Shown one piece after another: positions 16,311-24,876 of a DNA stretch of 64,000 nucleotides. This DNA is from Bacteroidia bacterium (GTDB lineage: Bacteria > Bacteroidota > Bacteroidia > Bacteroidales > Azobacteroidaceae): contig BNTV01000005.1 in NCBI GenBank assembly GCA_025996865.1, forward strand, positions 20,845 through 84,844. The letters run 5' to 3'. Position 1 is the stretch's first letter, and every line of letters begins with the position of its first letter. The notes under the pieces are model-generated. The model was given only the letters and a program-made list of their open reading frames with translations. It was not told the origin of the DNA and made no database searches. The translations under genes and the position numbers were made by a program.

Positions 16311-16718
16311 TTACATCAAAGTAATATAAATCACAGTATCTTCCTCTTCCACTTTAATCATACAATCCTTGAAAGCCGGAGGTCCCATCTTCCCTCTGGC
16401 ATTGTTGCTGAATCCGTATTTTTCCGTAGGAATACCGAATGTACCGGTATCCAATTGGTTGTTACTGTTTTCATCATGGAAAGCCGACAGGGCGTACTTC
16501 CCCGGGGGAATACTGTCGAAAACGATGGTAATCGTTTCATTTTCAACTTTTTTAATTTGAAAATCAATCGGTTTTTTCCTGAAATTTTCTTCGTTATAAA
16601 CCGCAATAAATAACTGGCCTTTGATTTTTTCAATACCGTCGATAACGACCGTTAATTGATTCTGTGCGCTGAGCGTGCTTGCTGCAAACAGCATCAGCAA
16701 AAATAATTTTGTTTTCAT
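16311..16718 (-). CDS. DUF2141 secreted protein
   Basis: 135 residues with a signal peptide (LFLLMLFAASTLSAQ). The mature part matches the DUF2141 pattern: LTVVIDGIEKIKGQLFIAVY, then IPPGKYALSAFHDENSNNQL and the family-typical PTEKYGFSNNARG and GPPAFKDC segments. DUF2141 proteins are small periplasmic or outer-membrane-associated beta proteins of unknown function, often encoded with TonB receptors. Here the gene starts 4 nt after the receptor gene, so the two form an operon whose promoter region carries the 15-bp palindrome at 18868. Confidence 0.88.
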   Translation of the reverse strand: MKTKLFLLMLFAASTLSAQNQLTVVIDGIEKIKGQLFIAVYNEENFRKKPIDFQIKKVENETITIVFDSIPPGKYALSAFHDENSNNQLDTGTFGIPTEKYGFSNNARGKMGPPAFKDCMIKVEEEDTVIYITLM

Positions 16719-16722
16719 ATAA

Positions 16723-18858
16723 TTATAAATTCTTGATTTGATTCAGTTTCTTGTCTTTACTAAGCGTTATAAATACGCCGAGGAAGAAAAAGCGCCGGCT
16801 GGGATTCACGATTTCTTTTTGTAATCCGGAATGTTTTTCCGAAAATTCATATCCATATATGTTTTTGTATCCCAATACGTTTTGACAACCGACATTGATG
16901 ATTATCCATTTTTTCGGAAGATACGACCAAGAAACGGATAAATTATTCCGGAAAGGCGTCGTTCCCAAATGACTGAAAGGATATGCTGCACTGTAATAAG
17001 GCGTTCCGGATGAAATTCCGTAATTGGCGCTTAAAACCGACATCGGAGAATTCAACCAGTATTTCAGGGTAATCGAACCTACATGCTTGGCCATATAATC
17101 CGGAGCGACTTTTTCCTGAAACCAATCATATTGTTTTTCGGCATTGTTGTAAGAATACATCAACCAGTATTCCAGATTTTTATAATTATTTCGCCAAAAA
17201 ACGCTTGTACCATAAGCAAAACCTTTTCCTTCATTGGCCAACGGATGCGGCTGATTCCGGCTGTATGTCACGGCCTTGTCGTATTCTTTGTAATAAACGT
17301 CCCATTGAAATTTACTTTGTTTTTTAGCATAAGCATACGAAACGGTTACCTTGTCAACCGAAGTAAAATCAATGTATTTATCTGATTTCAGGTAAGTTAT
17401 TTCAGGCAATTGAAAATACCTGCCCAGAGATAGCGAAAAAATATGTTCCGGTTTCGCGGCATATCCCAAATAAAAGCGCGGCGCCAGATTAAACCGGTTG
17501 AGATACAAAGAATATTCGCCCCGCAAACCGATATTTGCCGACAATTTATTGTTAATGTACCACTTCGTATCGTTGAAAATACTTGCCCATTCGTTTTGAA
17601 AACGTGTAGTGTATTCTCTGTCAAGCGTATAAGTTTCCCGATAAGGATTGTGGATATATTCCGCTCCTGCCCGGTTGATAATTTTCCCATTCATGTACTG
17701 GATAATGAGTTTGTTATGATTCCATGTATTCGTGTTTTTGTAAGTATCACCGAAAGTTTGAGCATCCGTTGCCGACAAGCCGTCCGTAATCCAATTGCTT
17801 GCTAATGAGACATTCCATTTCGCATTAAATTTGTGATAGAGATTGGCTTGGACATACAAATACTTGTTGGACATATCTTTATTAAATCGTACACTGTCCA
17901 CATTATCAAGCGCATAGCTTATTCCTGCGGTACTGAGATTTGCTTGCGCAGTCATTTTGGTATTCGGGTTAAATTCCTTAGTCAGAAATAAATCGGCAGC
18001 TACTTCCCAATAGGGACGCTTCCATTGGTACGCATTGGGAACCAATTGATAATAAGGATTTAAATCGGAATACATAACATCCGCCCGATACGCATACGAA
18101 GGTTTTTGATCAATATGCGTGAGGCCTGCATATACCGATGATACGGCGATGTCCGTTTTGGCTTCCATCGCCGAATGATCTTTGGTGTTCAGATTGACAA
18201 TTCCCGATAAAGCTTGTCCGAACTCGGCATTATAACCTCCTGATTGCAGGATAATTCCGTCGAATAAATCGGAGGTAAACCGGCTGTGGACGCCCATATT
18301 TTTTGCAGAAGCCCGATAAGGATTTACTACCAACAAATCATTGATGTAAATCTTTGATTCTTCCGGACTTCCACCTTGAATAATCAACCGCCCGTCATTA
18401 TCGTTTGCCTGAACGCCCGGCAATACACGCATATTGCTCAACATGTCGGCCATCGCTGCCGGATTCGTTACAATATCGAGGCTCGACATTTTAACGGTTT
18501 GCGCCGAATAGTCGCTGAACCGCCCGTACTTAGGCCGTGCAATAACCACATTGTTCAATGTAAACAGACTATCCAACAGAATGACTTTTACGGATTGTTG
18601 TCCCCTGTTAATAATCATATTTTTGTTTTTATAACTCAATGAATGAAAACGGATATTCCGGTTTTTAAGCGTATCGGAATAAGTAAAAGAAAATTTACCC
18701 GCATAATCCGAAACTGTTTTGACTAAACCTTCGGAAAAATCAATCTGTACGCCGGCAACCGGACTCCCGTTTTTATCGACAATCTCCCCCGAAAACTTCG
18801 TTTGTGCTTGCATTAATCCCCAAAAACAAATAAAAGACAATAATAATCTAATCTTCAT
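16723..18858 (-). CDS. TonB-dependent receptor with carboxypeptidase-regulatory-like domain
   Basis: 711 residues: signal peptide (FICFWGLMQAQ), a carboxypeptidase-regulatory-like domain (about 22-95, GEIVDKNGSPVAGVQIDFS), a plug (about 110-225 with IVTNPAAMADMLSNMRVLPG, GGSPEESKIYINDLLV, FGQALSGIVNLNTKD) and a barrel. Unlike SusC it is short and has no SusD partner, so it resembles siderophore, metal or peptide receptors. It is followed 4 nt later by a DUF2141 gene. The 5' region carries a palindrome shared with the neighbouring regulator operon, which suggests control by the winged-helix protein encoded at 18924-19208. Ligand unknown. Confidence 0.9.
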   Translation of the reverse strand: MKIRLLLSFICFWGLMQAQTKFSGEIVDKNGSPVAGVQIDFSEGLVKTVSDYAGKFSFTYSDTLKNRNIRFHSLSYKNKNMIINRGQQSVKVILLDSLFTLNNVVIARPKYGRFSDYSAQTVKMSSLDIVTNPAAMADMLSNMRVLPGVQANDNDGRLIIQGGSPEESKIYINDLLVVNPYRASAKNMGVHSRFTSDLFDGIILQSGGYNAEFGQALSGIVNLNTKDHSAMEAKTDIAVSSVYAGLTHIDQKPSYAYRADVMYSDLNPYYQLVPNAYQWKRPYWEVAADLFLTKEFNPNTKMTAQANLSTAGISYALDNVDSVRFNKDMSNKYLYVQANLYHKFNAKWNVSLASNWITDGLSATDAQTFGDTYKNTNTWNHNKLIIQYMNGKIINRAGAEYIHNPYRETYTLDREYTTRFQNEWASIFNDTKWYINNKLSANIGLRGEYSLYLNRFNLAPRFYLGYAAKPEHIFSLSLGRYFQLPEITYLKSDKYIDFTSVDKVTVSYAYAKKQSKFQWDVYYKEYDKAVTYSRNQPHPLANEGKGFAYGTSVFWRNNYKNLEYWLMYSYNNAEKQYDWFQEKVAPDYMAKHVGSITLKYWLNSPMSVLSANYGISSGTPYYSAAYPFSHLGTTPFRNNLSVSWSYLPKKWIIINVGCQNVLGYKNIYGYEFSEKHSGLQKEIVNPSRRFFFLGVFITLSKDKKLNQIKNL

Positions 18859-18867
18859 AATAAATTA

Positions 18868-18882
18868 GTTTATATTATAAAC
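18868..18882. promoter_or_regulatory. Predicted operator, copy 1
   Basis: GTTTATATTATAAAC is a perfect palindrome around a central T, 10 nt upstream of the TonB receptor start. The identical 15-mer occurs at 19877-19891, 44 nt upstream of the membrane-protein/winged-helix operon. The dyad suits a dimeric winged-helix repressor such as the one encoded between the two sites. Confidence 0.65.
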
Positions 18883-18905
18883 CAAATAAAATAAAAAAAA
18901 ATCCA

Positions 18906-18930
18906 ACTCTTCACTCTCAACTCTTAACTC
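18906..18930. repeat. Short degenerate repeat (AGAGTTAAGAGTGAAG type)
   Basis: Low-complexity repeat reading TTCACTCTCAACTCTTAAC on this strand; a related run in the opposite orientation follows atpB at 29157-29187. The right end overlaps the last codons of the regulator gene. Common filler in Bacteroidota intergenic DNA; no function inferred. Confidence 0.5.
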
Positions 18931-19208
18931 CTAAAATAAGTCTTCAAATCCCTCACATAAGTATCGAAAGCCTTTACGCCTTTATCTGTTATTTTACAGA
19001 TAGTTCGAGGCATTTTTCCGCGGAAGGTTTTTGCCACTTCGATATAACCCGCTTCGTTCAGTTTGTCTATTTGTACGCTCAGATTTCCCGAAGTAGCTCC
19101 GGTCTCTTCTTTCAGATAGACAAAATCGGCTTCTTCTACGCTGATTAACAGCGACATGATAGCCAAACGCAGTTGGGAATGTAATAATGGGTCTAAGTCT
19201 TTAAACAT
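18924..19208 (-). CDS. Winged-helix transcriptional regulator
   Basis: 94 residues forming a single winged-helix domain: LHSQLRLAIMSLLISVEEAD, a recognition-helix region (TGATSGNLSVQIDKLNEAGY) and a wing (VAKTFRGKMPRTICKITDKG). The size and pattern match the stand-alone MarR/PadR-related HTH proteins common in Bacteroidota. Its start overlaps the upstream membrane protein gene by 8 nt, so the two are co-translated. The 15-bp palindromes at 18868 and 19877 flank the gene and its operon, which makes autoregulation plus control of the adjacent TonB receptor operon likely (inference). Confidence 0.87.
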   Translation of the reverse strand: MFKDLDPLLHSQLRLAIMSLLISVEEADFVYLKEETGATSGNLSVQIDKLNEAGYIEVAKTFRGKMPRTICKITDKGVKAFDTYVRDLKTYFRS

Positions 19209-19833
19209 GGGCTTTTTTTGCTAAACTATTCAATTGATAACCCGGTATAACAAATCCGATAATCATGCAAACCGCCAGAATAAGAAAATGCAAATCGCCG
19301 CGTTTGAGTATGCAATACGAAAATAGGCACAACAAAATACCGGCCCAAAAACAAACAGCACCCCAAAAGAACGGTTTATAATTGCAGATTTTTGCCATCA
19401 CAAACTCGGCAATCGCGACCATAAGCATCATCACAGGGGTTATAAGTAAGCAATATCGCCAATGGCCAAATGCATAAGACACTCCAAATATCAGAACAAG
19501 AAATATTACCACTGAAATAGAGAATCCTCTCCAAAGTTGGGTCAAGATACCGTCAATCTGCGTTCTTACAATAGCCGAACGATTAAGCTTCTTTTTTATG
19601 CAATAGTCGATAAAAGCAGAAGGCAACATCAACCACCAAACCGAAAACGACCAATTGAGTGCATCTTCAGGCAATAGTTGCAATAAAATAAAATTTAAAA
19701 CGGCGACAAACGCTACGGCGTAACCATTGTAAATCATGTTGTTTGCAGCCCCTTTTTGCACGTTGTTCCGTGCACGGGCAATCATTTCGTTGATTACCGC
19801 CAAACTTTCCTGTTCTGTAAATTTTGTTTCCAT
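19201..19833 (-). CDS. Multi-pass membrane protein co-encoded with the regulator
   Basis: 210 residues from the ATG at 19831-19833, chosen because METKFTEQESLAVINEMI begins a plausible soluble N-terminus, whereas the upstream codons are close to the predicted operator. About five to six hydrophobic segments are visible (YAVAFVAVLNFILLQLL, FSVVWWLMLPSAFIDYC-like, GFSISVVIFLVLIFGVSYAF, YCLLITPVMMLMVAIAEFV, FFWGAVCFWAGILLCLFSYC, LHFLILAVCMIIGFVIPGY). No catalytic motif is seen. Membrane proteins paired with a small winged-helix gene in this way are common in Bacteroidota, but their function is not established. Confidence 0.8.
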   Translation of the reverse strand: METKFTEQESLAVINEMIARARNNVQKGAANNMIYNGYAVAFVAVLNFILLQLLPEDALNWSFSVWWLMLPSAFIDYCIKKKLNRSAIVRTQIDGILTQLWRGFSISVVIFLVLIFGVSYAFGHWRYCLLITPVMMLMVAIAEFVMAKICNYKPFFWGAVCFWAGILLCLFSYCILKRGDLHFLILAVCMIIGFVIPGYQLNSLAKKAHV

Positions 19834-19876
19834 ATAAAATGATTTGTTTAATAAATTATGGTGCAAATGTAAACAA

Positions 19877-19891
19877 GTTTATATTATAAAC
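19877..19891. promoter_or_regulatory. Predicted operator, copy 2
   Basis: Identical to the palindrome at 18868-18882 (GTTTATATTATAAAC), with matching 3' flank CCAAA. It lies 44 nt upstream of the ATG of the membrane-protein/winged-helix operon. Confidence 0.65.
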
Positions 19892-19946
19892 CAAAATTAA
19901 ATGGATATTTTTTTGTTAAAAATTTCAAGCAGGGTATTTTGCTCAT

Positions 19947-20020
19947 CATTGCGAGCCGTTAGGCGAAGCAATCCAATAAATTGATTATCACTGGATTGCT
20001 TCGCCTAACGGCTCGCAATG
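19947..20020. repeat. Long palindromic repeat with 29-bp perfect arms
   Basis: The arms 19947-19975 and 19992-20020 are exact inverted copies (each contains GCGAGCCGTTAGGCGAAGC or its complement) around a 16-nt loop. This is the CATTGCGAG...CTCGCAATG class of dispersed palindrome seen in many bacterial genomes. It lies between two minus-strand transcription units and could also end transcription. Confidence 0.8.
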
Positions 20021-20103
20021 ACAAATCCGGACTTTTGAAACAGCCTCTTAATTTTATTCCGGAAGATTAGAGTTCTTCTTTAATACTGAGTACTATATTC
20101 CTG

Positions 20104-20550
20104 TCACTCAATCGTTCCCTTAATCTTAACAATGAACGTTTCCGTTTTTTCTCCTTCAGAAACATTAATCGTCACCGTTTTTTCAAACGGACCTGTACCA
20201 CTCGGATTATAAGTAGCAGTAACGGTTCCTGTTTTTCCCGCTTCTATCGGTCCTTTCGTCCAATCCGGAGTCGTGCAACCGCAAGAAGCTCTTACTTCAC
20301 TTAATATAATGGGAGCTTTCGTGTTATTCTTAACGGTAAAAACAGCGCTAACGCTACCGCCCTCTTTTTTTATCGTACCAAAATCATGTACGGTTTTGTC
20401 CACTTCAACTTTTCCTTCCTCTGCAGCAACTACAACCACAGGGGTTTTATTCTTCGATTTAACGGAAAAGTCAGGTGTACTTGCCATCACACATAAACCT
20501 GCCATGGCAGGAATTATCAAAGCAAATTTTAATAAATCTTTTCTTAACAT
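20104..20550 (-). CDS. DUF1573 secreted protein
   Basis: 148 residues from the ATG at 20548-20550; the longer frame reaches back into a likely promoter. After an N-terminal signal-like segment (LLKFALIIPAMAGLCVMAS) comes one DUF1573 immunoglobulin-like domain with the typical VHDFGTIKKEGGSVSAVFTV strand, RASCGCTTPDWTKGP, and AGKTGTVTATYNPSGTGPF. DUF1573 proteins are common in Bacteroidota envelopes and their role is not defined. Monocistronic, as far as I can see. Confidence 0.9.
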   Translation of the reverse strand: MLRKDLLKFALIIPAMAGLCVMASTPDFSVKSKNKTPVVVVAAEEGKVEVDKTVHDFGTIKKEGGSVSAVFTVKNNTKAPIILSEVRASCGCTTPDWTKGPIEAGKTGTVTATYNPSGTGPFEKTVTINVSEGEKTETFIVKIKGTIE

Positions 20551-20604
20551 GACAATCCTTAATTTTTTAATTATAAAATATAAATTATTAATCACTTTTG
20601 CGTG

Positions 20605-20612
20605 CAAAGTTA
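20605..20612 (-). promoter_or_regulatory. -7 element for the DUF1573 gene
   Basis: Minus strand TAACTTTG fits TAnnTTTG, 55 nt upstream of the ATG at 20550. It overlaps the alternative upstream start at 20607, which argues for the shorter protein. No clear -33 box. Confidence 0.5.
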
Positions 20613-20690
20613 AAATAAAAAAACAGATATAATGCAGTTTTTATGTTATTTTAACGCAATATGGCACAATAAACTATTTTTTAAACAAAA

Positions 20691-23528
20691 TTACAGTAAT
20701 TTACAAACTAAGTTCCTGTCTCCAAAAGCATTATCTACACGAGCAACATCAATCCAGAATTTGTTCTCCCGAATCCATTCCAAAGGAAAAGCCGCTTTAC
20801 TTCTCGAATAGCTGTGATTCCACCCGTCAGCGCAGACTTCGTACTGCGGATGCGGGGCATTCAGCAAGACATTATCCGTTTTATCCGCTTTTCCATTCGC
20901 AATTTCTTCAATTTCTTCACGGATGGTCAACATGACTTCGACGAAACGGTCTAATTCGCTAAGACTTTCACTTTCAGTCGGTTCAATCATCAACGTCCCA
21001 TGAACCGGAAAGGATAATGTCGGAGCGTGAAATCCGAAGTCAATCAAGCGTTTGGCAACATCTGTTTCGGTCACTCCCGCGTAATCTTTGATGTTACGGC
21101 AATCTAATATTAATTCGTGTCCGACTTTGCCTTGTACGCCTTTATAAACAATACCGTAGGCTTTATCTAATTTTACGGCTAAATAATTGGCACTCAAGAT
21201 CGCAATTTGGGTTGCCTTGGTCAATCCTTCGGTACCCATCATGCGGATATATCCGTAGGTAATGGGCAAAATGCCTGCACTTCCGAAAGGCGAAGCAGCA
21301 ACGGTATTCTGGAAAGAATCGTCCGCAACCGGATGGAAAGGAAGGAAGGGAATCAAATGCCGCGCCACGCAAATCGGGCCTTCTCCCGGACCGCCCCCAC
21401 CGTGAGGAATTGCAAATGTTTTGTGCAAATTCAAATGACAGACGTCTGCGCCGATAAAACCGGGATTGGTCAGTCCGACTTGAGCGTTCATATTCGCGCC
21501 GTCCATATAGACTTGTCCGCCGTTGGCGTGGATGATTTGACACATTTCCACAATATTCGTTTCGAAAATACCATGCGTAGAGGGATAAGTAATCATCAAA
21601 GCAGCCAGCGAGTCCTTGTTTTCTTCGGCTTTTGCCCACAAATCCTTGATGTCGGTATTTCCCAATTCATCGGTCTTGACGGTAATTGTACGGAAACCTG
21701 CCTGAACGGCGCTTGCCGGATTGGTTCCGTGAGCGGAAGCCGGTATCAAAACGATGTTCCGCTGTGCTTGTCCGTTGTATTCGTGGAATTTACGGATAGT
21801 TACCAAGCCTGCATATTCGCCGGCTGCACCGGAATTGGGTTGAAAACTAATTCCCGGCAAACCGGTAATGGTAGTCAGATAATCCGATAAATTTTCAATA
21901 AGTTCCTGATAACCTTCCGTTTGTTCTTTGGGTGCATACGGGTGCATGTTGGCGAGACCGGACAGATTGAGCGGCAACAATTCCGCAGCTGCATTCAGTT
22001 TCATGGTGCAGGAACCCAAGGAAATCATCGAATGTGTCAAGGATATATCCTTGCGTTCCAATCGCTTGATATACCGCATCAATTCGGTTTCCGTACGGTA
22101 AGAATTGAATACCGGATGTGTCAGGTAAGCGCTTGTACGCAGAAAACGATTGTCAAAATACATTTTGCCGGGAATTTCCTTGTCTAATGTTTTTTCCGAT
22201 TGGATAGCGGTTGCAAAAATATACAGAAGTACACCAATATCCTCAGACAAAGTTGTTTCGTCGATACTGACACCGACGCAATGATTGTCGTAGTAACGAA
22301 GATTGACTTTACAGTCAAGCGCTGTTTCCCGCAAAACTTTCAGGGAAGCTTTTTTCGGCAAACGAATTTTCAGCGTATCGAAGAAATTCTCATTTTCTTG
22401 CGTATAACCTAAATTATTCAATTCTTCAGCCAGGAATCCCGCATGGGCATGTACCCTTTCCGCAATTTCTTTCAGACCGTCCGGACCATGGTAAACAGCA
22501 TAAAATGAAGCCATTGTGGCTAACAAAGCCTGAGCGGTACAAATATTGGAAGTCGCCTTTTCGCGTTTGATATGTTGTTCACGGGTTTGCAACGCCATAC
22601 GGTAAGCCGTTTTTCCATAAGCGTCTTTGGAAATGCCGATAATTCTTCCGGGGATAATCCGTTTGTAATCATCCTTGACAGCCAAGTATGCAGCCGAAGG
22701 TCCGCCATAAAACATGGGGATTCCGAAACGTTGGGAACTTCCAAACACGATGTCGGCGCCCCATTCGCCGGGAGGCGTTAAGATACAAAGGCTTAACAAG
22801 TCGGCGGCAACAGCTGTTCCGGCTCCGGCAGCGGCTGCACGGGCAGTAAATTCCGCGTAATCTTCTATCGAACCTTCCGAATTGGGATATTGCACAATCG
22901 CTCCGAATACTTTGTCGGTAAATGTGTATGTTTTATAATCACCTTTTTGCAGTTCGATTCCATGAGGAGCTGTCCTGGTTTGTATCACAGCGAATGTCGA
23001 GTCGAAGATTTTTTCGTCAACGAACAGGATATTGGCATTGTTCGCCACTTGTTCACGGCTTCTGGAGCCGAAAAGTATATGAGCTGCTTCAGCGGCTGCG
23101 GTTGCTTCGTCGAGCAGAGAACAATTCGCTAATGGCAAAGCCGTTAAGTCGGAAATCAAGGTTTGAAAATTAAGAAGCGCTTCCAATCTTCCCTGAGAAA
23201 TTTCAGCCTGATAAGGCGTATAAGACGTGTACCAAACCGGATTTTCAAATACATTGCGGACAATCACCGCGGGCGTAGCCGTGTCATACCAACCCATACC
23301 GATATAGGAAGTGAAAACTTCGTTTTGCGAAGCGAGTTCGGTAATGTGTTCCGAATATTCGCGTTCGGTCATGGCTTCCGGGAGTTCCAAGGGCTGTTTT
23401 AGCCTGATATTTTGGGGAATCGTTTCATCAATAAGTTGTTCCAAACTTGAAACACCTATAGCGGTTAACATTTTTTCCGCTTCTTTTTTATTTACGCCGA
23501 TGTGGCGGTTTACAAAATCGTTTGTCAT
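20691..23528 (-). CDS. gcvP: Glycine dehydrogenase (decarboxylating), P protein
   Basis: 945 residues, the length of the single-chain P protein. It begins with the family motif RHIGVNKKEAEKML and holds both homologous halves; the PLP-lysine motif LNLHKTFAIPHGGGGPG is near residue 700, and the N-terminal SYIGMGWYDTATPAVI and NVFENPVWYTSYTPYQAEIS segments are intact. It decarboxylates glycine and passes the aminomethyl group to lipoyl-H protein in the glycine cleavage system. No H, T or L protein gene is nearby. It is the last gene of a run with the MBL hydrolase, rsmG and DUF3298 genes, with 47 nt before it and no glycine riboswitch fold visible in that short space. Confidence 0.97.
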   Translation of the reverse strand: MTNDFVNRHIGVNKKEAEKMLTAIGVSSLEQLIDETIPQNIRLKQPLELPEAMTEREYSEHITELASQNEVFTSYIGMGWYDTATPAVIVRNVFENPVWYTSYTPYQAEISQGRLEALLNFQTLISDLTALPLANCSLLDEATAAAEAAHILFGSRSREQVANNANILFVDEKIFDSTFAVIQTRTAPHGIELQKGDYKTYTFTDKVFGAIVQYPNSEGSIEDYAEFTARAAAAGAGTAVAADLLSLCILTPPGEWGADIVFGSSQRFGIPMFYGGPSAAYLAVKDDYKRIIPGRIIGISKDAYGKTAYRMALQTREQHIKREKATSNICTAQALLATMASFYAVYHGPDGLKEIAERVHAHAGFLAEELNNLGYTQENENFFDTLKIRLPKKASLKVLRETALDCKVNLRYYDNHCVGVSIDETTLSEDIGVLLYIFATAIQSEKTLDKEIPGKMYFDNRFLRTSAYLTHPVFNSYRTETELMRYIKRLERKDISLTHSMISLGSCTMKLNAAAELLPLNLSGLANMHPYAPKEQTEGYQELIENLSDYLTTITGLPGISFQPNSGAAGEYAGLVTIRKFHEYNGQAQRNIVLIPASAHGTNPASAVQAGFRTITVKTDELGNTDIKDLWAKAEENKDSLAALMITYPSTHGIFETNIVEMCQIIHANGGQVYMDGANMNAQVGLTNPGFIGADVCHLNLHKTFAIPHGGGGPGEGPICVARHLIPFLPFHPVADDSFQNTVAASPFGSAGILPITYGYIRMMGTEGLTKATQIAILSANYLAVKLDKAYGIVYKGVQGKVGHELILDCRNIKDYAGVTETDVAKRLIDFGFHAPTLSFPVHGTLMIEPTESESLSELDRFVEVMLTIREEIEEIANGKADKTDNVLLNAPHPQYEVCADGWNHSYSRSKAAFPLEWIRENKFWIDVARVDNAFGDRNLVCKLL

Positions 23529-23575
23529 AATTATTAATAGTTATTAAATGCAGGTGAAAGGTAGATTTTTGCCTT

Positions 23576-24217
23576 TTACCTGATGTATGGATTGCATTTT
23601 TTTTCTTCACCGATGGTTGATATTTCCGCGTGTCCGGGATAAACAACCGTTTCACCGGGAAGTGTAAATAGTTTATTTTTAATGGATTGCAATAATTCTT
23701 CAGAATTGCCGCCCCACAAATCCGTTCGTCCGATGTCGAACCTGAACAGGGTGTCGCCGGTGAAGACACAAGCGTCTTTTTCCGAATAGAACGAAAGACT
23801 TCCGGGAGAATGTCCGGGCGTTGCCAAGGCTTGTAAACGGGTGTTCCCAAAAGTGATAATATCCTTATCTTCAATGTATTGTTCGGCAAGAACAAGATCG
23901 TATTTAAAAGTAGAAAATCCGAATCTGATTAATCCTTCCTTGAAACCGGGTATGGCTTCGTCTGCCGGATTGTATTCGGGTTTTAATCCGTATGTTTCAT
24001 AAAGAAAACCGTTTCCTAAAATATGGTCGAAATGGAGATGCGTGTTTAAAACATGTTTTAACGTAAGCTTTTTTTCACGGATAAAATCCGACAGCTGTTT
24101 CTTTTCGTCGTTGGAGTAAGCGCCGCAATCTATGATAACCGCTTTTGTTGTTTCGTCATACAAAAGGTAGGTGTTTTCCTGAACAGGATTGAAAACAAAA
24201 ATTTTTATTTTTAGCAT
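23576..24217 (-). CDS. MBL-fold hydrolase (glyoxalase II-like)
   Basis: 213 residues with the metallo-beta-lactamase signature THLHFDHILGNG (HxHxDH), a second metal-ligand region LATPGHSPGSLSFYS, FTGDTLFRFDIGRTDL and the closing VYPGHAEISTIGEE. This set is typical of hydroxyacylglutathione-hydrolase-like MBL proteins that hydrolyse thioesters, though many Bacteroidota members have no proven substrate. The start MLKIKIFVFNPVQENTYLL is the normal family start. It lies between rsmG and gcvP in one direction, probably co-transcribed. Confidence 0.9.
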   Translation of the reverse strand: MLKIKIFVFNPVQENTYLLYDETTKAVIIDCGAYSNDEKKQLSDFIREKKLTLKHVLNTHLHFDHILGNGFLYETYGLKPEYNPADEAIPGFKEGLIRFGFSTFKYDLVLAEQYIEDKDIITFGNTRLQALATPGHSPGSLSFYSEKDACVFTGDTLFRFDIGRTDLWGGNSEELLQSIKNKLFTLPGETVVYPGHAEISTIGEEKKCNPYIR

Positions 24218-24252
24218 ATTAGTTATTTTATGATGGCTTTTATGGCAATATT

Positions 24253-24873
24253 TTATATAGGTAAATATACGACTTTCTTCGTTCGAAAAAATTCTTCCGT
24301 AAAATAGTCTTTCAATTCATATATAACAACTTTATATTTAAATGGTTTTAACTCTTCTTGCAAATCTCCACCTTTTAAACACAAAAAACCGTTAGGTATT
24401 GCATTTTGCTGGTCTTTGACAATGTTTTTTTTTGCCGCTTTCAGCAAATCCGGTAAAGGCATCACCGCGCGACTGACAACAAAATCAAATTTCTGCTTTT
24501 CGTCCTCTACCCTCTCCTGTTTACATTCCACGTTTTCCAAACCAATCCGGCCCGCAATGTCTTCCGCTACCCTGATTTTTTTTCCGATACTGTCTATCAA
24601 AAGAAACCGGACTTTGGGAAACATTATCGCCAGAGGAATTCCGGGAAAGCCGCCTCCCGTACCTATATCCAAAACAGCGGAATGATCGGAAAACCGAATG
24701 GCTTTCGCAATTCCCAATGAATGAAGGATATGCTTTTCGTACAAATTTTCAATATCTTTTCTCGAAATCAAATTGATTTTTGAATTCCAATCGGTGTATA
24801 AATCGTATAACGAAACGAATTGGAACTTCTGTTTCTCTGTTAATCCGGGAAAATATTTTTCAATGATCTCCAT
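24253..24873 (-). CDS. rsmG: 16S rRNA (guanine-527-N7)-methyltransferase
   Basis: 206 residues, the normal RsmG/GidB size. The SAM-binding motif is clear (SAVLDIGTGGGFPGIPLAIM), preceded by the family NLISRKDIENLYEKHILHSL and followed by DSIGKKIRVAEDI and FDFVVSRAVMPLPDLLK. It methylates G527 of 16S rRNA in the decoding region; loss gives low-level streptomycin resistance in other bacteria. It starts 3 nt after the DUF3298 lipoprotein gene, so the two are co-transcribed. Confidence 0.95.
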   Translation of the reverse strand: MEIIEKYFPGLTEKQKFQFVSLYDLYTDWNSKINLISRKDIENLYEKHILHSLGIAKAIRFSDHSAVLDIGTGGGFPGIPLAIMFPKVRFLLIDSIGKKIRVAEDIAGRIGLENVECKQERVEDEKQKFDFVVSRAVMPLPDLLKAAKKNIVKDQQNAIPNGFLCLKGGDLQEELKPFKYKVVIYELKDYFTEEFFRTKKVVYLPI

Positions 24874-24876
24874 TTT

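Noticed and set aside
16137-16613. Plus-strand frame of 158 codons with a signal-like start
   Set aside because: It starts at a TTG inside the IS inverted repeat and runs antisense through the DUF2141 gene.
21207-21890. 227-codon frame antisense to gcvP, and similar long antisense frames (for example 12475-12933, 28691-29149, 30542-31189, 61597-62460)
   Set aside because: They lie fully opposite conserved genes and show no independent protein features; they are shadows of codon bias.
23529-23575. Glycine riboswitch before gcvP
   Set aside because: Only 47 nt separate gcvP from the upstream gene, too short for the aptamer, and no conserved core is seen.
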